Shown here: piece by piece, positions 5,228 through 12,714 of the stretch | Layout of the letters: each line of letters opens with the position of its first letter | How positions within the stretch are numbered: position 1 is the first letter of the stretch | DNA from: an uncultured Oscillospiraceae bacterium | GTDB lineage: Bacteria > Bacillota > Clostridia > Oscillospirales > Oscillospiraceae | DNA: 33,198 nt | Assembly (NCBI GenBank): GCA_947625045.1 | Contig: CANQMW010000028.1 | Location: 1 to 33,198 of the forward strand | Direction of reading: 5' to 3' | Position numbers and translations under genes: made by a program | The notes under the pieces: generated by a model | Databases searched by the model: none | What the model was told of the DNA's origin: nothing | What the model saw: the letters and a program-made list of their open reading frames with translations, nothing else

Positions 5228-6115
5228 TCAATAGGTCACGCCGTACATGGCCAGGAATTCCTCCAGGCATATCTTGTGCTCCATGATGTACTGGGCGGCG
5301 GTGGTGCCCACATAGCGCAGGTGCCAGGGCTCATACTCCACGCCGGTGACGTCCGTCTTGTCGGCGGGGTAGCGGATGACGAAGCCGTACTTGGCGCAGT
5401 GGTCCTCCAGCCATTGCATCAGGCCGCTGCCGCCGATATAGGGCTCCATGTCCTGGTCGGCGTATTCCAGCACGTCGGCACACAGGCCGGACTGGTGCTC
5501 GCTGGCGCCGGGGTAGTTCACGGCGAGCTTCGCCTTGGCGTTGGCCTCGGCCTCCGTCATGCCCTGGGCCATGTATATGTTCACGTGGTTGTCGAAATAG
5601 ATCACATGCTGGGTGGCATAGTCCCGGTAGCCGGAGCAGAAGTAGACCGAATACCCCGCCGCCCGGGCCGCGCCGAACAGGTCCTTCAGGGGCTCGGCGA
5701 TGCGGCTGTCCACTTTCTGGCCGTTCTCTATCTCCGTCAATTCCTCGGGCACGAAGTCCGCCCCCAGGGGCTTTTCCTCCCGTATCAGCCGCAGCTCCCA
5801 GCTGTTCACGTCCACATTGGGGGGCGTGGGGGTGGGCAGGGGCGTGGCGGAGGGCAGGGGCGTCACGGGCAGATGGGTGGGGGCCGGCTCCCGCTTCTCC
5901 GCCTGGGCCTCGCCGCCAGGGCCGGAGAAGAGTTTCAGGGCCATATACAGCACTGCCGCGATGCCCACCAGCACGATGAGCAGGTGGAACGCCCGCTTTC
6001 CGGCGCCGCTGCGGCGGCGCCGTCTTTTCCGCGCCGGGGCGGGTCTCCCCTTTGCCGGCGCCTTGGCCGGGGCCCTCCCCGCCGGGGGTCTTTTGGTGGT
6101 CTGTGGTGCGCTCAT
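5228..6115 (-). CDS. D-Ala-D-Ala carboxypeptidase, VanY/M15B family, membrane anchored
   Basis: A 295-residue zinc carboxypeptidase that trims the terminal D-Ala of peptidoglycan stem peptides. Residues 1-41 are very basic (KRRRRRSGAGKR), followed by one transmembrane helix (42-60) and a Pro/Thr-rich linker (about 75-100), so the catalytic domain is external. The M15 motifs are present: SGYRDYATQ (161-169), SEHQSGLCAD with ligands His207 and Asp214, and EPWH with Glu262 and His265. There is no vanH/A/X cluster, so a wall-remodelling or spore role is more likely than glycopeptide resistance. It is monocistronic. Confidence 0.88.
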   Translation of the reverse strand: MSAPQTTKRPPAGRAPAKAPAKGRPAPARKRRRRRSGAGKRAFHLLIVLVGIAAVLYMALKLFSGPGGEAQAEKREPAPTHLPVTPLPSATPLPTPTPPNVDVNSWELRLIREEKPLGADFVPEELTEIENGQKVDSRIAEPLKDLFGAARAAGYSVYFCSGYRDYATQHVIYFDNHVNIYMAQGMTEAEANAKAKLAVNYPGASEHQSGLCADVLEYADQDMEPYIGGSGLMQWLEDHCAKYGFVIRYPADKTDVTGVEYEPWHLRYVGTTAAQYIMEHKICLEEFLAMYGVTY

Positions 6116-6159
6116 GAAGCCGCCGTCCTTCCCTCTTCTTCCTGCTTCTTCCTGCTCTT

Positions 6160-6188
6160 ATTTTACCACGGTAAAGCGGGGCCGTCAA
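6160..6188 (-). promoter_or_regulatory. Promoter and candidate operator of the carboxypeptidase gene
   Basis: Minus strand: -35 TTGACG (6183-6188), 17-bp spacer, -10 TAAAAT (6160-6165). An inverted repeat TTTACC-AC-GGTAAA (6162-6175) overlaps the -10 and spacer, where a repressor could act. The leader has two tandem copies of a 10-bp purine-rich unit (6135-6154). Confidence 0.65.
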
Positions 6189-6227
6189 CGATAAACCCTA
6201 TGCGGCCGCGGGGGGCCATAGGACACA

Positions 6228-6257
6228 GAAAAACCGCCCGGAGACATCTCCGGGCGG
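6228..6257 (-). terminator. rpsT terminator
   Basis: CCGCCCGGAGA / TCTCCGGGCGG (6234-6257) with a 2-nt loop, followed on the minus strand by a T-run. It lies 15 nt after the rpsT stop. Confidence 0.88.
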
Positions 6258-6272
6258 CTGTTCTATCAGTTA

Positions 6273-6536
6273 TCACTGGGCGGCGTTGAGCTTTTTCGCC
6301 ATGGCGGATTTCTTGTGCGCCGCGTTGTTCTTGTGGATCAGGCCCTTGGCAGCGGCCTTGTCGACGGACTTCACGGCGACCTTATAGGTCTCGGCAGCCT
6401 TCGCGCTGTCGCCGGCCGCAACAGCCGCTTCGAACTTCTTCAGCTCGGTCTTCAGCTCCGACTTCGCCGCCTTGTTCTTAGCGTTGGCAGCCTTCTGCAG
6501 CTGATCCCGCTTGGCCGATGACTTGATGTTCGGCAT
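6273..6536 (-). CDS. rpsT: Small-subunit ribosomal protein S20
   Basis: An 87-residue S20, which binds 16S rRNA early in 30S assembly. Family-typical features are the start MPNIKSSAKRDQLQKAANAK, Lys/Ala-rich helices throughout, and the C-terminal GLIHKNNAAHKKSAMAKKL. The ATG at 6536 has GGAGGTG 7 nt upstream; upstream codons in frame fall inside the leader. It is monocistronic with its own promoter and terminator. It is divergent from gpr, as is common in Clostridia. Confidence 0.97.
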   Translation of the reverse strand: MPNIKSSAKRDQLQKAANAKNKAAKSELKTELKKFEAAVAAGDSAKAAETYKVAVKSVDKAAAKGLIHKNNAAHKKSAMAKKLNAAQ

Positions 6537-6585
6537 TCCCTCGCACCTCCCTGTAAAAGTCTGAACATGATGTCCGCAGGTGGTG

Positions 6586-6614
6586 ATTATATCAAGGGTT
6601 TTCAAGAATTGCAA
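6586..6614 (-). promoter_or_regulatory. rpsT promoter
   Basis: Minus strand: -35 TTGCAA (6609-6614), 17-bp spacer, -10 TATAAT (6586-6591), with an extended TGA before the -10. This is a strong housekeeping promoter. Confidence 0.8.
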
Positions 6615-6632
6615 GTATTTTTTTACTTTTTT

Positions 6633-6642
6633 GGCTACAATA
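6633..6642 (+). promoter_or_regulatory. Possible sigma-F/G-type -10 of gpr
   Basis: GGCTACAATA fits the sigma-F -10 pattern GGNNANAHTR at every fixed position and lies 28 nt before the gpr start. No good -35 (GYWTA) is found at the usual distance, so the call is tentative. In Bacillus, gpr is transcribed by sigma-F and sigma-G in the forespore. Confidence 0.35.
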
Positions 6643-6669
6643 CATTTAAATCATTCAGGAGGGATGGAT

Positions 6670-7485
6670 ATGGTGGGCTGCCGCACCGACCTGGCCACCG
6701 AGGAGCTACCCCAAAACGGCGGGGAGCTTCCCGGCGTCATGAGCCGGCAATACGACCGGGACGGCTTTTCCGTCACCGACGTGCAGGTGCTGGACGAGCA
6801 GGGTTCATCTATATTATGTAAACCTATCGGAAGATATCTGACTGTGGACCTGGACAGCTTTTTCCGCCGGGAAGAGGATTCCTTCCCCCGGGCGGTGGAG
6901 CTGTTGGCGGACTGCGTGAGACAGCTCCTGCCCCTGGGCGCTGAGGACAGCATTCTGGTGGCTGGTTTGGGAAATCCCGCTATCACCCCGGACGCGGTAG
7001 GTCCGGAGACCGCGGCGGTGACGCTGGCGACCCGGCACCTGAAGCAGCAGATGCCGGAGGATTTCGCGCTGTTCCGGCCTGTGAGCGTGTGCCAGACCGG
7101 CGTGCTGGGCACTACGGGCATCGAGAGCTCCCACCTCATCCGGGCCATCGCGGGGGCCGTCTCCCCTTCCGCCATCGTGGTCATCGACGCCCTGGCAGCC
7201 CGTTCCTCGGAAAAGCTCTGCCGCACGGTGCAGCTCACAGACACGGGCATCATCCCCGGCTCCGGCGTGGGCAACGACCGGGCGGAGCTCTCCCCCCAGA
7301 ACCTGGGCGTGCCCGTGCTGGCGGTGGGCGTGCCCACGGTGGTGGACGCCGGCGGCGGCCTCATCGTCACGCCGAGGGATATCGACAAGTACGTGAAGGA
7401 CGCAGGCAAGCTCATTGCATATGCGCTGAATATGAGCTTTCATAAAGGGCTTACCGTATCCGACATCGACATGTTCGTGGGGTAG
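6670..7485 (+). CDS. gpr: Spore germination protease GPR
   Basis: A 271-residue member of the GPR family (peptidase A25), which degrades small acid-soluble spore proteins in the first minutes of germination. Recognisable blocks: N-terminal GCRTDLATEE, typical of the region near the autoprocessing site; VAGLGNPAITPDAVGP and IVVIDALAAR, holding conserved acidic residues; and GVGNDRAELSPQNLGVPVLA. The start at 6670 lies 6 nt from AGGAGGG; the ATG at 6664 touches that ribosome site and is unlikely. It is shorter than Bacillus GPR (about 370) but ends in the usual LNMSFH-like region. Its stop is 4 nt from that of the convergent GNAT gene. Confidence 0.93.
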   Translation: MVGCRTDLATEELPQNGGELPGVMSRQYDRDGFSVTDVQVLDEQGSSILCKPIGRYLTVDLDSFFRREEDSFPRAVELLADCVRQLLPLGAEDSILVAGLGNPAITPDAVGPETAAVTLATRHLKQQMPEDFALFRPVSVCQTGVLGTTGIESSHLIRAIAGAVSPSAIVVIDALAARSSEKLCRTVQLTDTGIIPGSGVGNDRAELSPQNLGVPVLAVGVPTVVDAGGGLIVTPRDIDKYVKDAGKLIAYALNMSFHKGLTVSDIDMFVG

Positions 7486-7489
7486 ACGA

Positions 7490-8116
7490 TCAAAGCGTCT
7501 TCCGCATGACAAGCATCCTGCCCCGGCGCTCGACGGGGCGAAAGCCCGCTTTTTCGTACAAGCGGACCGGCCCGGTGAAATCCAGGGGCTCCCGGCTGTC
7601 CCGGACGATGGGATAGCCCTCCGCCGCCGTATAGCCCGCCGCTCTAGCGTCCCGACACACGCGGTCCAACAGCGCGGCGGCGATGCCGCGGCCACGGTAT
7701 TCCGGCGCGATCTCAAAACAGACGACCGCTTTGATTTTTTCTTCCGTCTGTGGCATATCGTTCTCGCCGGGCACGTCCTCCAGGTCAAACTCCCCCACCC
7801 GGGCATAGGCGTTTCGGTCGTTGGCGTTGCACCAGCCGATGGACAGCGTCCCGTCATAGGCGAGATAGCCCTGTATCTCGCCCCGGTCCACCATGTGGAC
7901 CGCTGTCTCTCGCATGGCGGCGTTCAGAGCCTCCGTCCCGCCGCCCATCGCCTCGGCTCGGTCAAAGAACTCCCGCCGGATCTGCTCCGCTGTCATATTG
8001 AACGCCGCGCAGTAGCAGGGATAGTAGGGCGAGCTGTCTGAAAAAGCCCGGTTGTCGAAGAAATCAAAATAGTCCCCGGCCAAGGCAGGGGTCAGCGGTT
8101 CAATGCGCAGGTACAT
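7490..8116 (-). CDS. GNAT-family N-acetyltransferase
   Basis: A 208-residue protein with the GNAT acetyl-CoA-binding signature VVCFEIAPEYRGRGIAAALL (about residues 125-144, with RGRGIA as motif A) and a C-terminal LYEKAGFRPVERRG block. The substrate is unknown; the N-terminal part with a Cys/Tyr-rich stretch (SSPYYPCYCAAF) gives no clue. The ATG at 8116 was chosen because GGAGGTG lies 6 nt upstream; the longer frame would run through the promoter and both parS sites. It is divergent from soj, with a parS site against its -35 box. No terminator is seen in the 4-nt gap to gpr. Confidence 0.85.
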   Translation of the reverse strand: MYLRIEPLTPALAGDYFDFFDNRAFSDSSPYYPCYCAAFNMTAEQIRREFFDRAEAMGGGTEALNAAMRETAVHMVDRGEIQGYLAYDGTLSIGWCNANDRNAYARVGEFDLEDVPGENDMPQTEEKIKAVVCFEIAPEYRGRGIAAALLDRVCRDARAAGYTAAEGYPIVRDSREPLDFTGPVRLYEKAGFRPVERRGRMLVMRKTL

Positions 8117-8135
8117 GGTCAACACCTCCGACGAT

Positions 8136-8164
8136 ATTGTATTTTTTCTCCCGTCATCTGTCAA
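8136..8164 (-). promoter_or_regulatory. Promoter of the GNAT gene, abutting parS
   Basis: Minus strand: -35 TTGACA (8159-8164, consensus), 17-bp spacer, -10 TACAAT (8136-8141). The first parS site begins at 8165 with no base between. Confidence 0.8.
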
Positions 8165-8180
8165 TGTTTCACGTGAAACA
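8165..8180. other. parS centromere site 1
   Basis: TGTTTCACGTGAAACA is a perfect 16-bp palindrome identical to the Bacillus-type parS consensus bound by Spo0J/ParB. From this nucleation site ParB spreads with CTP and loads SMC near the origin. It lies about 15 kb from the oriC candidate and directly beside soj-spo0J. Confidence 0.96.
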
Positions 8181-8203
8181 TCCGGTCGAAAACCGCGGTA
8201 GAA

Positions 8204-8219
8204 TGTTTCACGTGGAACA
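8204..8219. other. parS centromere site 2
   Basis: TGTTTCACGTGGAACA differs from site 1 by one base and is the reverse complement of another accepted Bacillus parS (TGTTCCACGTGAAACA). Its centre is 39 bp from site 1. It ends directly against the -35 box of the soj promoter. Confidence 0.93.
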
Positions 8220-8247
8220 TTGAAATTTCCCGCATATCTGCTATAAT
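8220..8247 (+). promoter_or_regulatory. Promoter of soj-spo0J-serS
   Basis: -35 TTGAAA (8220-8225), 16-bp spacer, -10 TATAAT (8242-8247). The -35 touches parS site 2. Transcription starts about 25 nt before the soj ATG, which has GGAGG 7 nt upstream. Confidence 0.78.
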
Positions 8248-8277
8248 AGGAGGGCACTGACGAGAGGAGGCCGGGAT

Positions 8278-9045
8278 ATGGCGCGGATCGTATGCTTTGC
8301 CAACCAAAAGGGCGGCGTGGGAAAGACCACTACCTGCGTGAACCTATGTGCCGCCGTCAAAGAAAAGCGGCGGAAGATACTGCTTGTGGACGCGGACCCC
8401 CAGGGCAACGCCACCACAGGCATGGGCGCGGACAAACACGCGGACGTGACCCTTTACGACGTACTCATCCGAGGCACGGACCCAAAAGAGGCCATCGTCA
8501 CCACCAAATACGGCGACGTACTTCCATCCAACCTGGAGCTGTCAGGTGCGGCGGTGGAGCTGGTAGACGCGCCGGAACGGGAAAAGGTGCTGAAAAAAGC
8601 TCTGGAGCCTCTGCGGGAGAGCTACGATTACATATTCATCGACTGCCCCCCTTCCCTGGGCCTGCTGACCCTGAACGCCCTGGCGGCGGCGGACACGGTG
8701 CTCATCCCCATGCAGTGCGAATTCTACGCCATGGAGGGCCTGGCGGACCTGATGACCTCTATGCGGCTGACGAAAAACAGCATCAACCCGAATTTGCAAA
8801 TAGAAGGCATCGTCCTGACCATGTACGACCGGCGGCTGTCCTTCGCCGGGCAGGTGGCCAACGAGATACGACAGTACTTCGGCAAGGCGCTCTATAAGAC
8901 CGTGATACCCCGGAATGTGCGCATCGCGGAGGCGCCCAGCCATGGAAAGCCGGTGAGCGCCTACAGCCGCCTTTCCCGGGGCGCGGAGGCCTATGACCTG
9001 CTGGCCATCGAGTTTTTCCGCCATAACCACACCATCGACATCTGA
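8278..9045 (+). CDS. soj: Chromosome-partitioning ATPase ParA/Soj
   Basis: A 255-residue ParA-type deviant Walker ATPase. KGGVGKTT at residues 11-18 has the signature lysine, DADPQGNAT is the A' motif, and YIFIDCPPSLGLLT is Walker B. ATP-bound Soj dimers bind DNA and DnaA; Spo0J stimulates hydrolysis. In spore formers the pair aligns origins and tunes replication initiation. It is 14 nt from spo0J and preceded by two parS sites. Length and gene order match other Firmicutes, so soj is preferred over a plasmid parA. Confidence 0.95.
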   Translation: MARIVCFANQKGGVGKTTTCVNLCAAVKEKRRKILLVDADPQGNATTGMGADKHADVTLYDVLIRGTDPKEAIVTTKYGDVLPSNLELSGAAVELVDAPEREKVLKKALEPLRESYDYIFIDCPPSLGLLTLNALAAADTVLIPMQCEFYAMEGLADLMTSMRLTKNSINPNLQIEGIVLTMYDRRLSFAGQVANEIRQYFGKALYKTVIPRNVRIAEAPSHGKPVSAYSRLSRGAEAYDLLAIEFFRHNHTIDI

Positions 9046-9059
9046 CGGGAGGAGATACT

Positions 9060-9908
9060 ATGGCATCCAAAAAGGACAAAGGCCTGGGCGCCGGTCTGGG
9101 CGCCCTGTTCGGCAGCGACCAGCCCATCGCGCCGGAAAAGCTGCCCATCAGCAAGGTAGAGCCCCGTTCCGGCCAGCCCAGGACCACATTTGACGAACCG
9201 GCATTACAGGAATTGGCCGACTCCATCGCCCAGCACGGGCTCTTGCAGCCCATTACAGTGCGGCGGCTGGACAGCGGCTATTACCAGATCATCGCCGGGG
9301 AGCGGCGCTGGCGTGCCACGCGGCTGGCGGGACTCAAAGAAATTCCCGTACGCATCGTGGAGGCCGACGACCGGAAGGCCCAGGAGCTGGCGCTGGTGGA
9401 GAATCTCCAGCGGGAGGATTTGAATCCCATGGAGGAAGCACGGGGCTACAAGGCCCTCATGGAGGACTACGGCCTCACCCAGGAGGCGGTGAGCCAGTCC
9501 GTGGGCAAGTCACGCCCCGCCGTGGCCAACGCCCTGCGGCTTTTAAGCCTCCCCGACGTCATCTCAGCCATGCTGGAAAAGGGCGAACTAACCACAGGAC
9601 ACGCAAGGGCCCTCCTGCCCGTTGAACCGGAGGCCCTGCAGCTGCAGGCGGCGAAGCAGGTGGTGGAAAAGGGCCTCTCCGTCCGGCAGACAGAAGCCCT
9701 CGCGGCCTCTCTCATGAAAGCGCCCAAGGCCAAAAAAGCCCACAGCGGCGTGGATTACGCCGCAGTGATGAGCACGGAGCTGGGCCAGGCACTGGGCCGG
9801 AAGGTACATATCGTGGACGGCCGGAAGAAAGGCCGCATCGAACTGGAATACTACGGCGCCGACGACCGTGAGGCCCTGCTGCAGGCGCTGTTCACACTGA
9901 AGAAATAA
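9060..9908 (+). CDS. spo0J: ParB/Spo0J centromere-binding CTPase
   Basis: A 282-residue ParB. The basic start MASKKDKGLGAGLGALFG holds the region that stimulates the ParA ATPase. The CTP-binding ParB domain has QPITVR, GERRWRAT (about residues 80-87, the GERRxRA motif) and ENLQREDLNPMEEA. An HTH follows (LTQEAVSQSVGKSRPAVANA) that reads parS, then a C-terminal dimerisation domain. Its own target sites lie at 8165 and 8204. A GGGAGGAG ribosome site precedes the ATG. No noc paralogue is visible in this window. Confidence 0.95.
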   Translation: MASKKDKGLGAGLGALFGSDQPIAPEKLPISKVEPRSGQPRTTFDEPALQELADSIAQHGLLQPITVRRLDSGYYQIIAGERRWRATRLAGLKEIPVRIVEADDRKAQELALVENLQREDLNPMEEARGYKALMEDYGLTQEAVSQSVGKSRPAVANALRLLSLPDVISAMLEKGELTTGHARALLPVEPEALQLQAAKQVVEKGLSVRQTEALAASLMKAPKAKKAHSGVDYAAVMSTELGQALGRKVHIVDGRKKGRIELEYYGADDREALLQALFTLKK

Positions 9909-9920
9909 GAGGAAGAGACT

Positions 9921-11225
9921 ATGCTGGACATCAAATTCGTGCGTGAAAACCCCGACGCCGTAAAGGAAAACATCAAAAAGAAGTTTCAGGACCAGAAACT
10001 GCCCCTGGTGGACGAGATTTTGGACCTGGACGTGAAGCTGCGGGCGGCCAAGACCGAGGCCAACGACCTTCGGGCCAACCGGAACGCCCTGTCCAAACAG
10101 ATCGGCGTGCTCATGGGCCAGGCCAAAAAGGACCCCTCCAAAAAGGAGGAGGCCGAGGCCGTGAAGGCCCAGGTGGCGGCCCAGGCGGCGCGGCTGGCGG
10201 AGCTGGAAAAACAGGAGCCGGAACTGGAAAAGGCCCTGACCGAAAAGCTGATGGTCATCCCCAATATCATAGACCCCTCCGTGCCCATCGGGCCGGACGA
10301 CAGCCATAATGTGGAGGTGGCCCGGTTCGGAGAGCCCGTTGTGCCGGACTTTGAGGTCCCCTACCACGCCCAGATCATGGAGAGCTTCGACGGCCTGGAC
10401 CTGGACGCCGCCCGGCGGGTGGCCGGCAATGGGTTTTATTACCTCAAGGGCGACATCGCCCGGCTACACTCCGCCGTGCTGGCCTACGCCCGGGATTTCA
10501 TGATCGACAAGGGCTTCGTCTACCACATCCCCCCCTTCATGATCCGCTCCAACGTGGTCACCGGTGTCATGAGCTTCGCCGAGATGGACGCCATGATGTA
10601 TAAGATAGAGGGGGAGGACCTGTACCTCATCGGTACCAGTGAGCACTCCATGATCGGCTCCTTCATCGACCAGATCATCGAGGAGAAGCAGCTTCCCATC
10701 ACCTACACCAGCTATTCACCCTGCTTCCGCAAGGAGAAGGGCGCCCACGGCATCGAGGAACGGGGCGTGTACCGCATCCATCAGTTCGAGAAGCAGGAGA
10801 TGGTAGTGGTCTGCAAGCCCGAGGAGAGCATGGCCTGGTACGAGAAGATGTGGCGCTACTCCGTGGAGCTGTTCCGCTCACTGGACATCCCGGTGCGGCA
10901 GCTGGAGTGCTGCTCCGGCGACTTGGCGGACCTGAAGGTGAAGAGCTGCGACATCGAGGCCTGGAGCCCCCGGCAGCAGAAGTACTTCGAGGTCTGCTCC
11001 TGCTCCAACCTGGGCGACGCCCAGGCCCGGCGGCTGCGCATCCGGGTCCGGGGGGAGGACGGAAAGCTGTACCTGGCCCACACCCTCAACAACACCGTGG
11101 TGGCGCCGCCCCGGATGCTCATCGCCTTCCTGGAAAACCACCTGCAGGCCGACGGCTCCGTCACCATCCCCGAGGTCCTGCGCCCCTATATGGGGGGCAA
11201 AGAGGTGCTTATCCCCAAGAAATAA
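9921..11225 (+). CDS. serS: Seryl-tRNA synthetase
   Basis: A 434-residue class II enzyme that charges tRNA-Ser (and tRNA-Sec where present). The N-terminal tRNA-binding coiled coil spans about residues 25-105 (KLRAAKTEANDLRANRNAL and the following Lys/Glu/Ala-rich helix). Motif 2 is PCFRKEKGAHGIEERGVYR. Motif 3 lies near EVCSCSNLGDAQARR and HTLNNTVVAPPRMLIAFLEN, ending ADGSVTIPEVLRPYMGG. The segment NNTVVAPPR replaces the more usual NGSGLAVGR, a variant subtype. It lies 12 nt after spo0J in one transcription unit and ends at a strong terminator. No T-box is seen. Confidence 0.97.
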   Translation: MLDIKFVRENPDAVKENIKKKFQDQKLPLVDEILDLDVKLRAAKTEANDLRANRNALSKQIGVLMGQAKKDPSKKEEAEAVKAQVAAQAARLAELEKQEPELEKALTEKLMVIPNIIDPSVPIGPDDSHNVEVARFGEPVVPDFEVPYHAQIMESFDGLDLDAARRVAGNGFYYLKGDIARLHSAVLAYARDFMIDKGFVYHIPPFMIRSNVVTGVMSFAEMDAMMYKIEGEDLYLIGTSEHSMIGSFIDQIIEEKQLPITYTSYSPCFRKEKGAHGIEERGVYRIHQFEKQEMVVVCKPEESMAWYEKMWRYSVELFRSLDIPVRQLECCSGDLADLKVKSCDIEAWSPRQQKYFEVCSCSNLGDAQARRLRIRVRGEDGKLYLAHTLNNTVVAPPRMLIAFLENHLQADGSVTIPEVLRPYMGGKEVLIPKK

Positions 11226-11238
11226 CACAAGATATAGT

Positions 11239-11270
11239 AACAGGGCCGTCCGACCGGACGGCCCTGTTTT
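11239..11270 (+). terminator. Terminator of soj-spo0J-serS
   Basis: CAGGGCCGTCCG / CGGACGGCCCTG with a 2-nt loop (11241-11266), followed by TTTTGTT. The 120 bases from here to 11391 hold no gene that I can support. Confidence 0.92.
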
Positions 11271-11390
11271 GTTATACTTACCTGGTGCCAGGGCGGCTGA
11301 GCCCGACAGGGCCCCTCCCGCTAAAGTTCATTTCGTTCACCGAGCGCGTGCGGGGCACTGCCGGTTCTCGCCGCCCGTCAGACAGGCTGG

Positions 11391-12605
11391 TTATATCCCC
11401 TTTTCCCGCTTCGCCCGCAGGGACAATATCAAGTCGTGGCAGTCCTCCGCCGTCCAGACCACCGGGCTGATGTATCGGGGGTTGGCACGGGCCGCGGCCA
11501 TGTCGGCCACGCGGGCCGCCTGCTCGGCGGATATGTCCAGCTCCTCCGGCAGACCCATACGGAAGGCCAGCGCCCGGATGCGGTCGATGAGGACCTGGGC
11601 CCGGTCCTGCCGGGTGCCCTCCTCCGCCACATCCGCCAGCACCGCCAGCTGGGCCAGGCTGTTGTGGGCTCTGTTTCCATATTTTTCCAATACCGCCGGC
11701 AGTATCACGCCGCAGGCGCCAGCAAAGCTCACGCCGCACACGCTCTGCACCGCCCGTATCAGCGCCCGGGCGTAACCGCAGCCGGCGGCGGTGGCCGCCC
11801 GGCCCGCCAGCCGGGACGCACTCAATACGTCGCTCCGCTCCCGGATGGTGCCGCCGCTGTTCCAGCAGCTTTCAAGACTTGCGAAGAAGAGCTCCGCCGC
11901 CTCGGCGGCCTGGGTCTTAGTGTGGGTGTCGCTCATGGGAGCGGCAAGATACGCCTCCACGGCCCAGCAAAGGCCGTTCATCCCGGCGTCAGCCAGCTTC
12001 TCCCGGGGGGTGTCCGCCATCATCTCCGGGTCCGAGAGCGCCGCCGCGGGCAGCAGGGCCTCACCCTCCAGGAAGAGGTACCCGCCCTTGCCGTCATCCA
12101 CCGCGGCCAGGCCCATGGCTTCCGCGCCGGAGCCCGCCGCTGTTGGGATGGCGATGATGGGGGGCGTCTTCCGCCCGCTCACCCGCCGGCCCGCCAGGGA
12201 CGCGATGTCCCGGCCGTGCTTCCCGACGGAGGCGGCCGCCGCCTTCACGATGTCCAGCAGGGGCCCGTCCCCGGCGGCGATGATGCTGTCGTGCTCCCCG
12301 GCGGCATAGGCCGCGGCGATGGCGGCGCCGTCGGCGGGGAGGGGGAGCTCCGGGACCTTGTCGAAGACCCCGAAGGGGATGTCCTCGTTTTCCAGGGCGT
12401 GCTGCAGCTTGTACAGCGCCGCCGTCTCCCCGGCGCCCACGACCACCAGCGGCTTTCTCAGGCGCTTATCCCGCATGAGCTGGCCCAGAGAGAACACCGC
12501 GCCCGGCCCGATCTCCAGCGCCTGCTTCCCGGCGGGATGCAGGCCCCTTCCCAGACGGATGAACCATTGCGCGATGCGTATGCGGACCGCCGCGGCCATG
12601 CCCAT
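11391..12605 (-). CDS. Iron-containing alcohol dehydrogenase-like protein with a lost metal site
   Basis: A 404-residue protein with the iron-ADH fold: an N-terminal nucleotide-binding half (PLVVVGAGE, DSIIAAGDGPLLDIVKAAA, IAIPTAAGSGAEAM) and a C-terminal helical half ending MAAARANPRYISPVVWTAED. Aligned to E. coli FucO, all four metal ligands are replaced: Asp196 by Asn210, His200 by Trp214, His263 by Arg280 and His277 by Phe294. His267 becomes Arg284. The GGGS of the NAD site is GDGP (residues 112-115). It is therefore probably not an active metal-dependent dehydrogenase. The frame is intact, so it is not an obvious pseudogene. The start at 12605 has GGAGGTG upstream. Confidence 0.8.
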   Translation of the reverse strand: MGMAAAVRIRIAQWFIRLGRGLHPAGKQALEIGPGAVFSLGQLMRDKRLRKPLVVVGAGETAALYKLQHALENEDIPFGVFDKVPELPLPADGAAIAAAYAAGEHDSIIAAGDGPLLDIVKAAAASVGKHGRDIASLAGRRVSGRKTPPIIAIPTAAGSGAEAMGLAAVDDGKGGYLFLEGEALLPAAALSDPEMMADTPREKLADAGMNGLCWAVEAYLAAPMSDTHTKTQAAEAAELFFASLESCWNSGGTIRERSDVLSASRLAGRAATAAGCGYARALIRAVQSVCGVSFAGACGVILPAVLEKYGNRAHNSLAQLAVLADVAEEGTRQDRAQVLIDRIRALAFRMGLPEELDISAEQAARVADMAAARANPRYISPVVWTAEDCHDLILSLRAKREKGI

Positions 12606-12649
12606 GGACTCACCTCCACCAAAAATTGGAAAAAACTTCAATTTTTACT

Positions 12650-12678
12650 ATTATAGCATATACTTCCAAAAATGTACA
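12650..12678 (-). promoter_or_regulatory. Promoter of the iron-ADH-like gene
   Basis: Minus strand: -35 TGTACA (12673-12678), 17-bp spacer, extended -10 TGCTATAAT (hexamer 12650-12655). The leader holds an 8-bp inverted repeat AAAAATTG (12621-12628) / CAATTTTT (12639-12646). Confidence 0.65.
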
Positions 12679-12714
12679 GCTTTTCCGCCCGGGGCGGCGG
12701 GACGTACATTTTTG
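12667..12714. promoter_or_regulatory. Nested inverted repeat between divergent promoters
   Basis: CAAAAATGTAC (12667-12677) and GTACATTTTTG (12704-12714) are a perfect 11-bp inverted repeat around CCGCCCGGGGCGG. One arm overlaps the -35 box of the minus-strand promoter and the other abuts the -35 of the plus-strand promoter. This fits one regulator controlling both directions. Confidence 0.55.

Noticed and set aside
5228-6115. Vancomycin resistance gene vanY
   Set aside because: The family fits, but no vanH, ligase, vanX or VanRS genes are nearby, so resistance cannot be claimed.
9909-9920. T-box leader for serS
   Set aside because: serS lies 12 nt after spo0J in the same transcript, leaving no room for a T-box, and no TGGNACCGCG-like element is seen.
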